From Ustulina deusta (taxonomy: Eukaryota > Ascomycota > Sordariomycetes > Xylariales > Xylariaceae), in NCBI GenBank assembly GCA_023159155.1, contig JAJNNX010000054.1, positions 248,001-312,000 on the forward strand: a stretch of DNA of 64,000 bases. Direction: 5' to 3'. The translations under genes were made by a program, and so were the position numbers. The number at the start of each line of letters is the position of its first letter. The stretch's first letter is position 1. The notes under the pieces are model-generated. The model worked only from the letters and a program-made list of their open reading frames with translations. It ran no database searches and was not told the DNA's origin. Below, piece after piece: positions 1-14,600 of this stretch.

Positions 1-1245
1 TTAATAATATATATATAATACTACAAAAATTTATAAAAAAAGTCTATAAAATTTTTTAAATAAATATATTTTTACAGAATATAAAAAACTATATAAAAGC
101 TATACCTAAAGTTATAATAAAAATTAAGAAATTATTAAAAAGCTTACTAATTATTAAACTTTTTAATATTAATGCTTAATTATATATTTTAATAAAAAGT
201 TATATTAAAAATAACTAATTTTTTATAATTAATATTTAAATAATTTAAAATAAATATTTTATTAAACTAAAAATACTTTTATAATTATATAAAAAGATTA
301 TTGTTTAGCTAATATAAATTACTAAAAAATATATATAAACTATTCTTATATATATAGTTCTAAATAAAAAAATAGCTATTTTTTTATTTCTAGGAATAAA
401 CTTTTTAAAAATTATAAACTATATTTTTTATTTTAAAAATTTAGTTTTAATAGCTATATTTACTTTTAGTAATATATATATTATTGCTTTTATAACCCTG
501 CTTATTTAATTATATCTTTATAATAAATTAGTAATTAAAGCTATAAAAAACTAATAGTTATAATTAATTTTTAATTAATATTTAAATTTTATTTTTATTA
601 TGCGCTACTAAAATGATTTTTAACTTAGTACTAAACTTAAATAATAGAATTATATAAAAATATTTTAATAATACTAATTAGCTACTTATAAACTATATAA
701 ATTAAATATTAAAACTAAATAATAATATTTTTTTTATAAATGTTTTATTAAATAGTAAATTTTTAATAGTTTTTAGAACTATTATTTATAAAGCTATAAA
801 AAAAAAAAAAAAAAAAGTTTTAAAAACTAAACAAACAATATTTTTTATTTTTTTTATTTTAATATTTATAATATATAAGCTTAAATTAAAAAAAATTTAT
901 TTAATTAATAATATAAAATATAATAGTTTTATACTTCTAGGGTTAATTAATTAAAAAAAAAAGCTTTATTAAAAATATATAATTAATATAAACTAAACAA
1001 AACATTTTAAAAAAAAAGAATTTATTTAAATATTTATTTATATTTTGCTATATAACCTAAAAAAATTTGATTAATTAAAAAATATTTCTAAAAAATTAAA
1101 AAAAACATAGAAATATTAAAACTTACTAATTAAAAAAAAAACTTTTAATTAAAGTGCTATATAAATATAAAATAACTTTAGCTTAAAATTTTAATAAAAT
1201 TATATTACTATATAAAATCTAAATAATATTATATAAAGTATTAAA
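1..1245. other. AT-rich RIP-degraded DNA, no gene
   Basis: Extremely AT-rich sequence with stop codons in every frame and no open frame of note. Remaining cytosines are mostly followed by T. No repeat boundary was recognised here; it is probably older mutated transposon DNA into which or next to which the LTR element starting at 1246 was placed. Confidence 0.7.
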
Positions 1246-1524
1246 TGGGCTATATATAATATTGTACATAAAAGCAAATAAACGTGCGTTAATAGAATAT
1301 ACTATATTGTACTATATCTAAATCTTGTACTAAAAAAAAAAAAAAAAGAATGCTTTATATAAAACAGAATTCTTTTTAAAAAAAGAATTCTGCTAGCATA
1401 CAAGCTAAAACAATAAAAAAAAATAAGGTCTTTATAACTAATAGTCTCTATACAAAAATATCTATTTACCTATATAATATACAGGTATATAATATAGTTA
1501 TAACTAATGCTAGTTATTTTAATA
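1246..1524. repeat. LTR copy, left
   Basis: Aligns with 8384-8663 over its whole length. Shared blocks include AAAGCAAATAAACG, an A-run, GCTAG.ATACAAGCTAAAAC and TTATAACTAATGC. Most differences are C/T or G/A. Confidence 0.7.
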
Positions 1525-1940
1525 CTAGCTATTTTTTTTTTTGGTTATAACTGCTTATTATATAAAAAAAAAAAAAAAGTAATTACGTACTATATAACTA
1601 ATTAAAATATATATATAATACTTTATTTAATAAACGTATCGATTAGATTAGCAATCTAGCCTTGCATATAATAGCTAAATTACTTAATTGTTTGTTCTAA
1701 ATATAATCGCAAAAAGCAGAATTGCAAAACTAATATCCTAGCTATACAGTTAGCCAAAAATATAAGCTAGAGGTTACTTAGTAGCTATCCAGGTTAAAGC
1801 TAAACTAGGTACTTTTAATCTATACACTAACAAAATTTATAATTAATTAGCTTGTTTAGTTAATAAGCTTTATATAAGCAGTTGCTAATTAAAACCTTTA
1901 GTATAATATATATATAGCTAAATTAATAAATATTTTTTAT

Positions 1941-2064
1941 ATAAAAAAAACACAAAAATAAGCAAGTATACATTGCTTCGTACAAAAAAAACACAAAAGT
2001 AGTAAGCAAATATATGTTATTTCGTATAAAAAAAATACAAAAGTAAGCAAATATATATTAGCTT
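1941..2064. repeat. Tandem repeat, three units of about 40 bp
   Basis: Three consecutive units (about 1941-1981, 1982-2025, 2026-2064), each an A-run followed by CACAAAA/TACAAAA, then a GTAAGCAA-like block and ending near TTCGT or GCTT. Unit lengths vary from 39 to 44 bp. It lies just inside the left LTR of the 1246-8663 element. Confidence 0.7.
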
Positions 2065-2190
2065 ATATATAAAAAAGCCCAAGCATAAAAAGTACTTAAG
2101 TTCTTTGCTATTTTTTGTTCTTTATTACTTTTATAATTTACTGCTTTATATATTAGTCCATCTTTATATATACATATATATATATATACT

Positions 2191-2196
2191 TATACC

Positions 2197-2236
<40 letters not shown>
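2191..2236. repeat. (TA)n microsatellite
   Basis: A run of TA dinucleotides following CACACA, in otherwise AT-rich DNA. The CA-to-TA switch at its left end is what C-to-T change of a former (CA)n/(TG)n would give. Confidence 0.6.
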
Positions 2237-2241
<5 letters not shown>

Positions 2242-2765
2242 TTATATAATAGACGCTATCTAACTATTTAGTAATAGCAGTTACATACCTACTATTATTG
2301 GACAAAAGCCCAGATATAATATTATATTATTACTAACAAACAATCCAAACAATTATTGCTTCTTTACTACGTTATATATTAATATAAATATTTATTTTTG
2401 TTTTATATAGTATATTTATATATATTGCTAATATATTAGCTTTTTATACATAAACTAATAAAGCTTGGGTTGCCGCTCTGCTTTTAGTTAATATTTAGAT
2501 TTAAATATTATTAACTAAACTATTTACGCTTATAATTATACAAATTTTTTGTTGCAAGGGTTACTTTTGTACGGTCCTTATCTAGTTACGCAGTACTACT
2601 ATTGCTACTTATATATAGAATACCTATACAGCCTATAATAGCTTCCTATTTTATAACTATTGCTAAATCGTCAGATTTTAAAGTAATACTTGTGCCGTAT
2701 ATATATAGCAATTATATAGTACTTAATATAGTTACTATATATAAAAAAAAAAAGTTTTATAGAAA

Positions 2766-2793
2766 GGGGAGGGGGGGGGGGGGGAAAGGGGGG
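2766..2793 (+). other. Long G-tract, possible G-quadruplex
   Basis: Four G's, an A, fourteen consecutive G's, AAA and six G's in a setting that is otherwise almost devoid of G. Several runs of three or more G's separated by short loops satisfy the usual G-quadruplex pattern. A homopolymer assembly artefact is an alternative. Confidence 0.6.
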
Positions 2794-5700
2794 TTTTTAA
2801 TTATATAATAAACAAAATAAATATTTAAAAAAAAATAAAATAAAGTTTATATTATTTTTATTTAAAATCAATATATTATATATTGCTTTTATTATTTTAA
2901 CTCTTTTTTTTTTTATAAATACTATACTTATATAATAACTTCTTATATTTATTTAATAAATATTTCAACTTATATAGTTAGCTTGTTTATTAAAACAAAA
3001 ATTTTTAGTGCCTAGTTCAGCGTTTATTTTATAAACATATTAGCTAGGTTATCTTTCCTATTAATCTATTATATTTTAAAGATTTTTTTCCTTTTATACA
3101 ATTCGCAAAAAGATATAATATTGATTATTAACTATTTTTTTTATATTATACCTAGCTTTACTAAATAATTATATAACAACTTTAAATCTAAATATAAAAC
3201 AGCTAAAATTAAAAATAATCCTAGCAAAGCTATAATTTTTTAAAATATTATATAAAAAGCAATAATACTATTAAATCTATTAATTATACTATATAACTTA
3301 CTTATAAATATACTTTTAGTTATTTATTTATATTTATTTAAGTTCTAATATATAATATTGCTTTTAATTTTAAAGCTTAAATTTTCTTTTATATAGCGCT
3401 CTATACCTAGTACAATAATAAATCTAAACTAAAAAGTTATATCTATATTATTTATAAACAATCCGTCCGTAAAAATAAACAGTTTTATATAGTATAAATT
3501 AAATAATATAAACATTAAACTATAATTATAATTATTTATTTACTATTAAATCTTTTTGTTTAAATTTTTAATATTATATAATATAAGATCTATTATTTAA
3601 ACAGTAATATATAAGTTATATATTACTTCTAGTTAATAAATACTACTAATATATACCCTTTTTGCTTGTTATAAAATATATTACTAAATAAAATTAACTA
3701 TATAAAAATTAACTAAGTCTAGTTAGTTTGTTTAGCTTTTCTAAGTTAAAATAATTTTTTTTTTAAATAATAGCATAATTTGTTTATTATTAAACTTTAT
3801 AAAATAGTCTTACTAAAGTGCTTTTTTTAGCTTTATATAAAACTTAACTTATTAAAGTTTATGTTTTTTTTTTCTAAAAAGCTTAAAGTTACAAAACTAA
3901 ATATATTGTTTATCTATAAGCTAGTAATACTAAAGTTATATAATAGATTTTTTATAAACAAAAAATATAAGTTATATATAAAAATAATTATTTTTAGTTT
4001 TTTGTAGTAGTACTAATAGTACGTTTTAAACTAATATAGTTTTAATTTTATAAGTTTATATAATAGTTATATAATCTAAAAAATTATTTTATTAAAATAT
4101 TTTAATTTTAGTTCAAATAATAGTTATATAATAATTTTTTTAGCTAGCTTGTTTTTTTAATTATATATATACTTATATAATATTTTAAAGCTTGCCTAAA
4201 GCATTAAAATTATAAATTAAAAAAAGGCCTAGTATAAAAAATAGTTATTAGTTTATTTGCTAGATTATAAGCAACTAAATAAAAACTATTTTTTTATTTT
4301 TATTATTATAGCTTTATATAATAAGTCAGGACTTTTTATATAGCTTAGTTATTTTTTTTTTAATTTTTTATATAAGCTAGAACTTAAAAATCTAAGTATT
4401 GTTATGTTTAGCTAGGTTATATTTTACGAACTAAAATATGCTTTATATAACAAAGTTATTAATTTCTATAATGTCCGATTTTTCGAATAGTTTATTAAAT
4501 ATATTAACTATACTATTTTTATATAATTTAATAGCTAAAGTATAGCTTTGTTTTTTTTTAAAAGTTAAAAATAGCTAGCTAATTTATTATATAAAAGTTA
4601 TAAAAAATTATATAGCTTTTTAGAAGCGTTCTTATTTTTTATATATATTAGATTTTTAAAAAAATCGTATATTTTTTGCTTTTTTGTTTTAATTATCTAA
4701 AAATATTTTTTTAGTTGTATAGTAATAAAACTTAACTTAAATCTATTTAAACCGTATTAAGCTATTTATTAAATTAATAATTATGTTTAACTTTTTAATA
4801 AATTTTATTTTATATGGTCCGTTCTAGCCTTTTTTTTTTTGTTATATTAGGACTTTGTTTTAGAAAAAAAGCAATAATATATTATATAAAACTAGTCTAT
4901 TGCACTAATTAATCGTATAGTTAATTTTAACTTTTATTTTTTTTTTGTATAACATTTTTATAGTTTTTTTTATAGCTTCTGCTTTTTATATAATATTAAA
5001 CAAAAAAAATAAGTCCTAGTTAATTTTAAAGTATACTCCAAAAACTAAAAAAGTTAATACAAAGCTATTTGGCCTAGCAATATTATTTAAAGCTTTAATT
5101 ATTATTTATAGGATTAATTTGTTTTTTATACAATAACTAATTTTAGTTTTTAATATATTATATATATAGCAAAATAAACTATATACTTTTTTAATTTTAC
5201 TTATTGCTTAATATATTTTAATAAATATTATATAATACTAAAAGCTTATAATCCTAGCTTAATTCTAAAACTTTTTAAACAAAAAATTTATACTTAGGTT
5301 ATATATAATATTATTAAAAAGTTTTTAATATATATTAATCTAATATTTATATAGCGCTTTATAAATATTTTATATAAATATTAATTTAAAAAATATTATT
5401 GCTTAAAACAATATAGCAGTATTAATTATATAAAAAACTTATTTATTGTTTATTTATATAGTATTAATTATTATTTTATAATTAAAATTATAATTATTTT
5501 TAATTAAAAACTTAAAATATTAAAGTACTTATTTATATAATTAGTAATAATAGCAAAACTTTTAGATCTTTTCTAAAATTAAATAGTTAATATTATACTT
5601 TATATAATTAAACATTTTATATAGTTTTTTTATATAAAAGTATCCAAATTAGCAGTAAAACTATTATAGTTCTATTTTTATAAAAAATATACTAGCTTTG

Positions 5701-8383
5701 TGCGGTCTAATATTAAAAAATAAATATTTTTATTTATATATAATAAAAATAATCTTACTATTTCTTTATATAATAATATTTTTTATATTATTAAAGTATG
5801 CTTATAAGCGATTAATATCTTTTAAAAAAAACAAAAATAATATTAAGCTATTTAAAATATAATATATTATTATACTAAAGGTATTTTTTATTTATATAAT
5901 ATTTATAGCTAAGATTATATTACTACTGCTAAACCTAATATATATAGTTTTTAATATCTAATTAATTTTTATATAAAAATATAATCTAATATAAGCTTTT
6001 AATTATGCTTTTTTTACTATTAAATAGTTTAAAACGCTTATATTTTATAGTTTGCTTTAGTATTTTATACAATACTAGTTACTTAAATTAAACTAGTTAA
6101 ATAGAACGTTTGTTTTATAGTTCTAAATATTTTTTTTAGTTATATAATATATAAACATATTATTTATTAGGAATTAGATAAACTAGCTTTTAAATTCTTT
6201 ATTTATATTTTTATTGCTTTTGTTTAATTCCGGGTGCCTTTTATACTCTATTAGATATATTAAAAACTTTTCAAGTATAAGTTTAACGTTATATATTATT
6301 TTATATAAATTAAAATATTAGCTTTTTATATAAGCCTATTTTTAAAAAATATGTTTTATTAACTAATATTTTTCCTTTTAGTATATAAAACATTTTTTAT
6401 TTATATAATTACTTCTAAAGTTCTAGTTTTTTAAATAGTTTTGTTATATGTTTAGCTTGCTTAATAATCTAAAAAATCTAAGTTAGTAGCTTTTCGTACA
6501 ATAATTTTAGTTATATTTCCTATTAATAAAATAAGCATTATTATCTTTTTATACAAAATGCTTTAGTATATTATCTATTACTACCTAAATATATATTCGG
6601 AAATTAAAAAAAAAACCTTTATATATTAGCTTCTAAAATATAAATACTATAGCTAGTTCAAGTACTCTTTAATATACTTATATAATAATTATACCTAGTT
6701 AGATTTCTCTTTAATAGTTTGCACCAAATATTTACTATACTTTCGTAAGTTTATTAATTATAAGTTCTAGTACTTCGTACAGTACTAATTCTAGGTTTTT
6801 TTTATTTATTTATATAAACATAATCAAAGTCTAATTAGCCCAGTACTAATTATAGTTTATATTATTATTAAAATAACTATCTATTATATAATAGATTTTA
6901 TATTATATTTTTTCTAGTTTAATATAGTATATATAATCCTTTTTTATAAAGTTTTCTAAAATGTTTAGAAATATAACATAATATTAGTTTTTTATTATTT
7001 CGAACTATTAATAAATATTTATAAATAAGCGTGCCTTATTATAAAATAAATTATATAAATAGCTTATATAGTTCTTTTTTTTTTTTTTTTATATTTTTAA
7101 AAAAACAATATATTTTTTATAAAAAATAAATCTAAAAAAAAGCTATTTAATATAGGTTTTAATATTATATAAAAATATACTTGTAATACAAAGGTCTAAA
7201 AAAGGTTATAAACTATAAAATACTTATATATTAGTTAAAAATTTGGTTTATAGCTTATTTTTAATATATAATTATATATTATTTCTAGTATATGCTAAAC
7301 TTTTATAGTTAGTTATATATACTTAAAGTTTTAGTTTTTGCAAAGTTAAAATTATATATTCCGGATAAATATTAATTTAAGCTATATAAGTTCCGGTTGT
7401 CTGATTTCTAGTTTTAGTTCTGTTTATATAATAAGTTAAAGGGTTAAAATAAACTAAAAGGTTTCCTAAGGGGTAGCTCGGAGTTATTAACTAAGTATAA
7501 AAAAAACTAATAGTTATTATACAATAAATATTTAAGCTATTTAGGTTAAAGATCTTAAAGATTTAATAATTTTAAATTTGCTTTATATAATTGCAGCAAG
7601 TTGTTTATAAGCTATATTTTTTTTAACTAGCTTTTATATGCTTTTTTTTTTAACTATTATTATAAACTTTACACACATATCTTAGTAAATCGTATAAAAA
7701 TAATCTACTATTTATTTTTTAAAATTTTTTTTAAATATTTTTTAAAATAACTATTTAGACCTTTTTATATTTTAATATTTAATAAATTAGTAAACAAACT
7801 ATATATTTATTATAATTTTATTTATATAAAATTTATTAAAGTTTTTGCTTTAAAAATTAAAGTTAATATAGTTTTATATAGTTTTTATATTAATACTAAT
7901 ATTTTTAGCAAGTTCTTTATATATAAAGTTTAAATGTAACTTAATAAACTTTACTAAAATACTTAGTACTTTTTGTACTATAATAAAATAAAAAAAAATT
8001 AAAAAATTAAAAAGTTTGTCTAGCTATTATATAATAATATAGTTAAAAATAGCACAATTACGTACTATTTTTTTTTTTTTTATATAATACTTTGTTAGTC
8101 CAAAAAAAAAAGTTATATTATATAATAAAAAAATAGATTTTTTTGTTTTTTATATAACAAACAAATATTCTATTAGTTTAAAAAAAAAAGTTATATTTGC
8201 TTTATTTTTAACCAATATATATTAACTAGTTAAAAAAAGTAATTATTATATAGTAAAAAAATAAAATACAATATAAAGTTTTTTTTATTTATAAAAAGCT
8301 TAGTTTTATTTTTACTTTTATTAATTTATAATATTTTTATAGTTAGGTTAGAAGTGCTTTAATAACTACTAATTAGTATTAAA

Positions 8384-8663
8384 TAAGTTATATATAATAT
8401 TATATATAAAAGCAAATAAACGCGCATTAATAAAATATACTATATTGTATTATATTTAAATCTTATACTAAAAAAAAAAAAAAAAAAAATGTTTTATATA
8501 AAACAAAATTTCTTTTAAAAAGAAAATTCTGCTAGTATACAAGCTAAAACAATAAAAAAAAATAAAATCTTTACAGCTAATAGTCTTTGTACAAAGACAT
8601 CCGTTCATCCGTACAATGCGCAGGTGCACAATGTGGTTATAACTAATGCCAGTTATTCCAACA
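8384..8663. repeat. LTR copy, right
   Basis: Partner of 1246-1524. Its right end (8590-8663) keeps CpG and CpA sites such as GCGCAGGTGCACAATG that are ATA-type in the left copy, so this end is the less mutated of the two. Confidence 0.7.
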
Positions 8664-11600
8664 TAAAGCTTAATAAATAAAAAGAATTTTTATTTTTATA
8701 TTATTATAAAAAAAAGTATTAAATATATTTAAAACCTAACTTATAAATAATATATTAAAAAAAATATAGCATATATTAAAATATATAGTTTATAATAAAA
8801 AAAAAATTAAAAAGCTTAGATTAATTAACTTTATTATTAAACTAAACATAGTTATAATTTAAAATATTTTTTTATTAAAAAACTATAATAAATTTACTAA
8901 AGAATTTATTATATATAAAATCTTATTAATAATCGATTTTTTTTTAAATATAATTAGGTATTTTTAATTTTTTTTAATTAAGCACTAATAGCTTTTTTTA
9001 TATTACTTAAAATTTTATAAATAATAATACTTTTTTAAAATATAATAAATTTGGTAGCTCATTTTTTTAAAGTAGTTAGCCGAATATTATATAATATTAT
9101 ATTTAAAAAATATAAATTATTTTTTAATAATATAAAAATTAAAAAGCTTATTATTTGTTATAATAATTAAAAAGTTATTTTTAATATATAATAATTTATT
9201 TTTAAATATATTAAAAATATTAATATAGTTTTGCTAAATTTTAAATTAATAAATATTATTATAAGTAATGTTAAAAATAAATAATATAAAGTAATAATAA
9301 TAGTAATTAAATATTTTTATAAAATTAATAGTTATAAATTTATAAAAATTAAAATATTTAAAATTTTAAAATAAATAATATATAGCAATATTATAGAAAT
9401 AAAAGCTTTTTTAAAAATAAATAGTTATTATTAGATATAAATAAAAATATATATTATAATAATATTTTTATTAATTATATTTTTTTAATATAATATTAAG
9501 TTTGTTTAAAAAAATAATTAAAAATAAACAATAATAATATTATAATAAGTTTTAATAATTATTTTTTATTTAATTACTTTAGATTATAAAACTAAAAAAA
9601 TCTAGCTAAAAATTAACGCTTTAAAAAAAAAATAAAGTATTATATTTTATTAACTAATTAAAAATAAAATATATTTATTTAAATATAAATTAAAAACTTA
9701 AAAAAAACTTAAATTAAATTATAACGTAATAAAAAAAATATTTAGAAATTATTAAAGCTTTTTATTAATTATTAAACTATTTATATAAAATTAGATTTTA
9801 TTTAAAAATAAATATAAAAATATTAATTATTTAGCTAAACAATAGATTTTTTATATTATTTAGCGTAGTTCTAACCTAATAGGTTGCTTTTATTAAAATA
9901 TTTGAAATTAAATTATAATATATTTTTAAAAAAAAATATAATAATAGATGAACTATTAAATAAATTAAATAATTAATAAAAAAAAATATAAAAAAATATA
10001 TTAATTTTTAATTTTAAATTATAATAATTAAACTAATAATTATTTTAAATATTGCTGTTTTTTTTAAACTAAAACAAAAATAATTAATATATTTATAAAA
10101 ACTAGTAATATATTTTACTACTAAAAGTTTGCTTAATTATTTTATAATAATAATATAAAAGAAAATTTATAAAAATTAAACTTTTTAATTTTTTATTTAT
10201 AAAAATTATTTTTAAAAAAAAATAAAACTATTGTACTAGATCTAACGTTATATTAATAATTTTAATAATTAAAAACGGGTTTTTTAAAAAAGCTATATAT
10301 AACTAAAATATTAAAGCTAGAACTTTATATATTATAAAATTACTGCTTAATATTACTAGAAAAACTTATATAAAAATATTAAAAATATTTTAAAAAGCTA
10401 TAAATTATACTAATAAATGTAAAATAATTATTAAAGCTAAATATAAAATATTAGCTTATTTTAAAATAATATTATTTTAATTAGCTAATTTTAAAAATAT
10501 TACTTAATTTATTAAGCAATATATCATTTATTAGTATAGTATTTTTATTAGGATTAAATATAATAATAGTTCTAAAAATAAAAAAAAAGTTATAATAGCT
10601 AAAATATAATTTAGATTTATAATAACTTATAATATAATATATTATTTTTAAAGCTAAAAATTTGTTAAGTTAGGCTATAAAATAGTTATTAATAGTTTTA
10701 AAAAAATAATTTAAAAAATAAAAAAAAGCTAAACTAAATAATTTAATAAAGTAATCTAAGCTAATAAAATTATTATTTAATACTATAGCTATAATATATA
10801 TAAAATAGTTTATAGCTAATTATTAGTTTTATTAATTAAAAATATTATTTTAATATAGCGGATTATTAATTAGTAAAATATTTTTAATTATATATTCTTT
10901 TTAATATATAAAGTATAATAATTTAAAAAAAAAAAGATATAACTAAGGTTTAATATATTATTACTAAAAAAAGATGCTAAGCTATAAAATAAGCTAATTA
11001 GCGATATATTTATAAGGTTTATTTTATAGTTTTAAAAAAAAAATCTTATTTTTATATTTAATATTTTATTAAATAATAATAAATTTTAAAACGTTAAATT
11101 TTTATATAAATAAAAAAGCTTATTTTTTATAATATTTAAAAAAAAAATAGAAAATATAAAATAAAAAAGCTAAAAAGATATATAAAAGTAGGGATTTATA
11201 TATTAAATAGCTTATAATTATTTATTAAAAATTAATTAATTTTATTACTAATAAATAGATAATAAGTTTATTAAAAAATAATTATTATAAAAAAAATATA
11301 AATATAGCTAAAATAGCTTTAATTAGGGCTATAATATAACTAAACAAAAGCTAAATAAAGCTTAAAATATAATTAAATATAACTAAAATATAACTAAAAT
11401 AAGTTTAAATATATTTAAATATGATTTAAAATATAGTTAGATATAGCTAGAATATAGTTTAAATAAACTATAATATAGCTTAAATAAGCAAAAAATATTA
11501 AAATATAAATAAAACAATTAAAAAAAATTAAAGAATTATTAGTAATAAAGCTTTATTATATTAAATTAAAATTTTAATTAAAATAAGCTTAAAAACTAAG

Positions 11601-14600
11601 TATTCAAGTTTTAATAATTTATAATTAGGAAAAAAATTTATTAATTAGCAAGCAATATTTTTTTAAATTTAAAAACTAAAAAAATAAATATAACTAAAAT
11701 TTATAAATTTAGTACTATATACTATAATAATATTATTTTAATTAGTTTAGATTTATTATAAAATAATATTTATTATTTATACTTTTGTTTTTTTTTATTA
11801 TTTCTGTGCTACTTTTTTATTTTTAGGGACCTGCTTTAAAATAGTAACCTTACTATTACTTTATAAGCGGATCAACTAGAAAATATATAAAATAACATAT
11901 AATAATTTTTATTTAATTAGTTTAAATTAAGAATTTTTTTGGGCTGTTCTATTTATTTAGATTTTTATTTTTATTTTTTTGGGTTGCTACTATATATAAA
12001 TAAGTATATTTAATATTCCCTATATAATATTTATAGTTTAGCTAGCTAACTAAATAAATATAATTGCTATAAGTGCTAGATTATAAAAGATTTATTAATT
12101 TATATTTAAAAAATAGCTATATTTTAAAATAATTGTTATTTTTAGATTTTTAGAATTAATAAATATATAATTAGCAAAAAATAAGATTAGAAGTTCTAAT
12201 TAACTAAATAACAAACATTATTGCTTATGCTAAATAATTAAATATTATAAAAAAATATTTATTAAATAAGCTATTATAGCGCAGCTTAATATAAAAAGGT
12301 ATAAGTTTGCTAGTAAATATTATAAAAAATAAAAAATAAATATTCTAATATATATATTAATTAGTAGTATAGTTATTTAAAGCTTTAATAATAAAATAAT
12401 AAAAAATTTAGTAATTATTATTAAATATTTTTATTAGTTATATATAAAAGTTAAAAAAAAATATAAAGTTTATTTGTTTGTACTAATTAAAAAAGCTATA
12501 ATATTTATTTTAATTATACTTAAAAGCTTTTTTTTAAATAGTATATAGCTTTATTAGTTTATTAAAGTTCTTTAATAATATTATATATTTTAGAACTATA
12601 GCTTTAAAAAATATATATATTTAAAAGAAATATAACTAAAATTATTAAAGCTATACTAGATTTTAATTAAAAATATATAATATATAATAATTTAATACTA
12701 AATAATAATAAAAATAATATAATAGTTATTTTAAAAATATAGTTTATATATTAATTAGTTTAATTAAAATATTTATTAGTTTTAATATATATTATTTTGA
12801 TTAGTATCTAATTACTAAAGCTTTTTTTATAATTTAGTTTTTTTTTAATTAATTATAATAAAAAATTAAAATTATATAAACTAGCTTAAAACAAAAAATC
12901 TTTATAATTAAAAAAAAAAAATCAAACATTAGGCTTACTAGTAATAAAATAATATAACTAAAAATAATATATAAAATTTAATATATATAATAGTAAATTA
13001 GTTAGTATAAAAGTTTTAAATATATTTTGATTAGTAATATTGGTTTTTTTTTAAATTGTTTAAATTTTTAGATTAATTTATAAAGCAATTAAAGCTTAAA
13101 ACTTTAATTATTTATTAGTAATCTAACTAAATATAGATATGTTTATATAGTATTTAGTATAGCTAATATAAAAATAATAATTATATAACAGATAAAAATA
13201 ACTAAAAAAAACTAATATATATTTTTTGCTTTAAAATAACTAATTATTAGATATTATAAAAAATAATAAAAATATAAAAATATATATTACAATATATTAT
13301 ATATAGACTAATTATTATAAATTAAATAAATAAAATTAAAAGTATAAAAAAATATAAATATAAATATAATCTATATAAAAAAATAAAAAAATAAGTTAAA
13401 AAAAAATAACTAACTTATATAAAACTAATAAATATTATTTTTTATGAAGTAATATAAATGAAAAAACCTTAATTAGCTTTTTTTTTTAATAATGATTTAT
13501 ATTAAAAACAAATTAATAAAATTTCTATAAAAAAGTAATATAGATTAACTAGACCTATACTAACTTAGTAAACCTTATATTTAGCTTTTAACTATTTATT
13601 TTCTAGCTAATATATTTTATATTACTAGTTCTTAAACTTTATTTATTAATATATAGACTATATATTTGTTATATTTTATTTATATTTTTAATTATTAATA
13701 AATAGAACTAATACTTTGCCCTAATATTAAAACTATTATATAATTAGCTTATTTTAACATTATTATTTCGAATTATTATACTTAAAATATTTTAACTAAC
13801 CTACTTAAAATATTATTAAAAAGATCTAAAAAATATATATGTTTTTTTTAATAGTATTATTATTATTATATTATTTAAACTAGTATAATATATATTACTA
13901 AATAAACCGCTATATATAAGTTATTATAATAAAAAACTACTATTTTATTTTTGCTAAAAATATAGAAATATTTTATATAACTATAAAACTTTTTGTAACT
14001 TGCTTAGACTTAGACTAATTAATATATTCTAAAAAATATAATAGTATTAATAGCTAAATATATTAAAAATTAGTATATTAATTACTATAGTAATTAGTTA
14101 TTTTAAACTATAGGTAGTATTTAAAAGTATTTTTATATAAATATTTTTTTAAACTTAAAATAAAAGCTTTAATAAGAACTATTTTATTTTTTAATTTTTT
14201 GAAAAATAAAATAGATCTATTAGTTTTATAGTATTTAAAACAATTAAAGCAACTAAAATTAAACATACTTTTAATTATTAATTTATTATAATCTATAATA
14301 TTAAATAAAAAATATTATATATTATAAATTTTATTGATAATAATATAATAATTAATGCTTACTAAGAAGTTTTTATTGCTTTTAATTATATTTAAAAATT
14401 ATTATTTAATAGTTACCTGCCTGGACCTAAACTTATAGTATTAATTTTTAGCATTTAATATAATAATAGCTAGTATTATGGTTATTTTTACGGGACTTAT
14501 ATGCTTTTAGTTTTTTATAAGCTAAAGCTTTAAAAAAATAATAAATATTATAAATAAAAAACCCTACAATCTAAACAAAAATATATAAAATAATTTATTA

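Larger units (their letters stand above)
1246..8663. mobile_element. Degraded LTR retrotransposon bounded by 280-bp direct repeats
   Basis: Two direct repeats of about 280 bp (1246-1524 and 8384-8663) enclose roughly 6.9 kb of AT-rich sequence, the expected layout of a fungal LTR retrotransposon. Read on the plus strand the LTR starts TGGGCT (TAAGTT in the other copy) and ends CCAACA (TTAATA in the other copy), so both ends fit TG...CA with C-to-T/G-to-A damage. Read on the minus strand it begins TGTTGGAATAAC, a usual-looking LTR start. I see no convincing target-site duplication (TTAAA versus TAAAG) and could not place reverse transcriptase or integrase motifs, so superfamily and orientation are open. 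The interior has stops in all frames; the longest open stretch is a 68-codon ORF at 2602-2808 that I do not regard as a gene. Confidence 0.6.

Noticed and set aside
2602..2808. 68-codon ORF in AT-rich DNA
   Set aside because: Composition-driven (Ile, Tyr, Val), ends in the G-tract, no family features.
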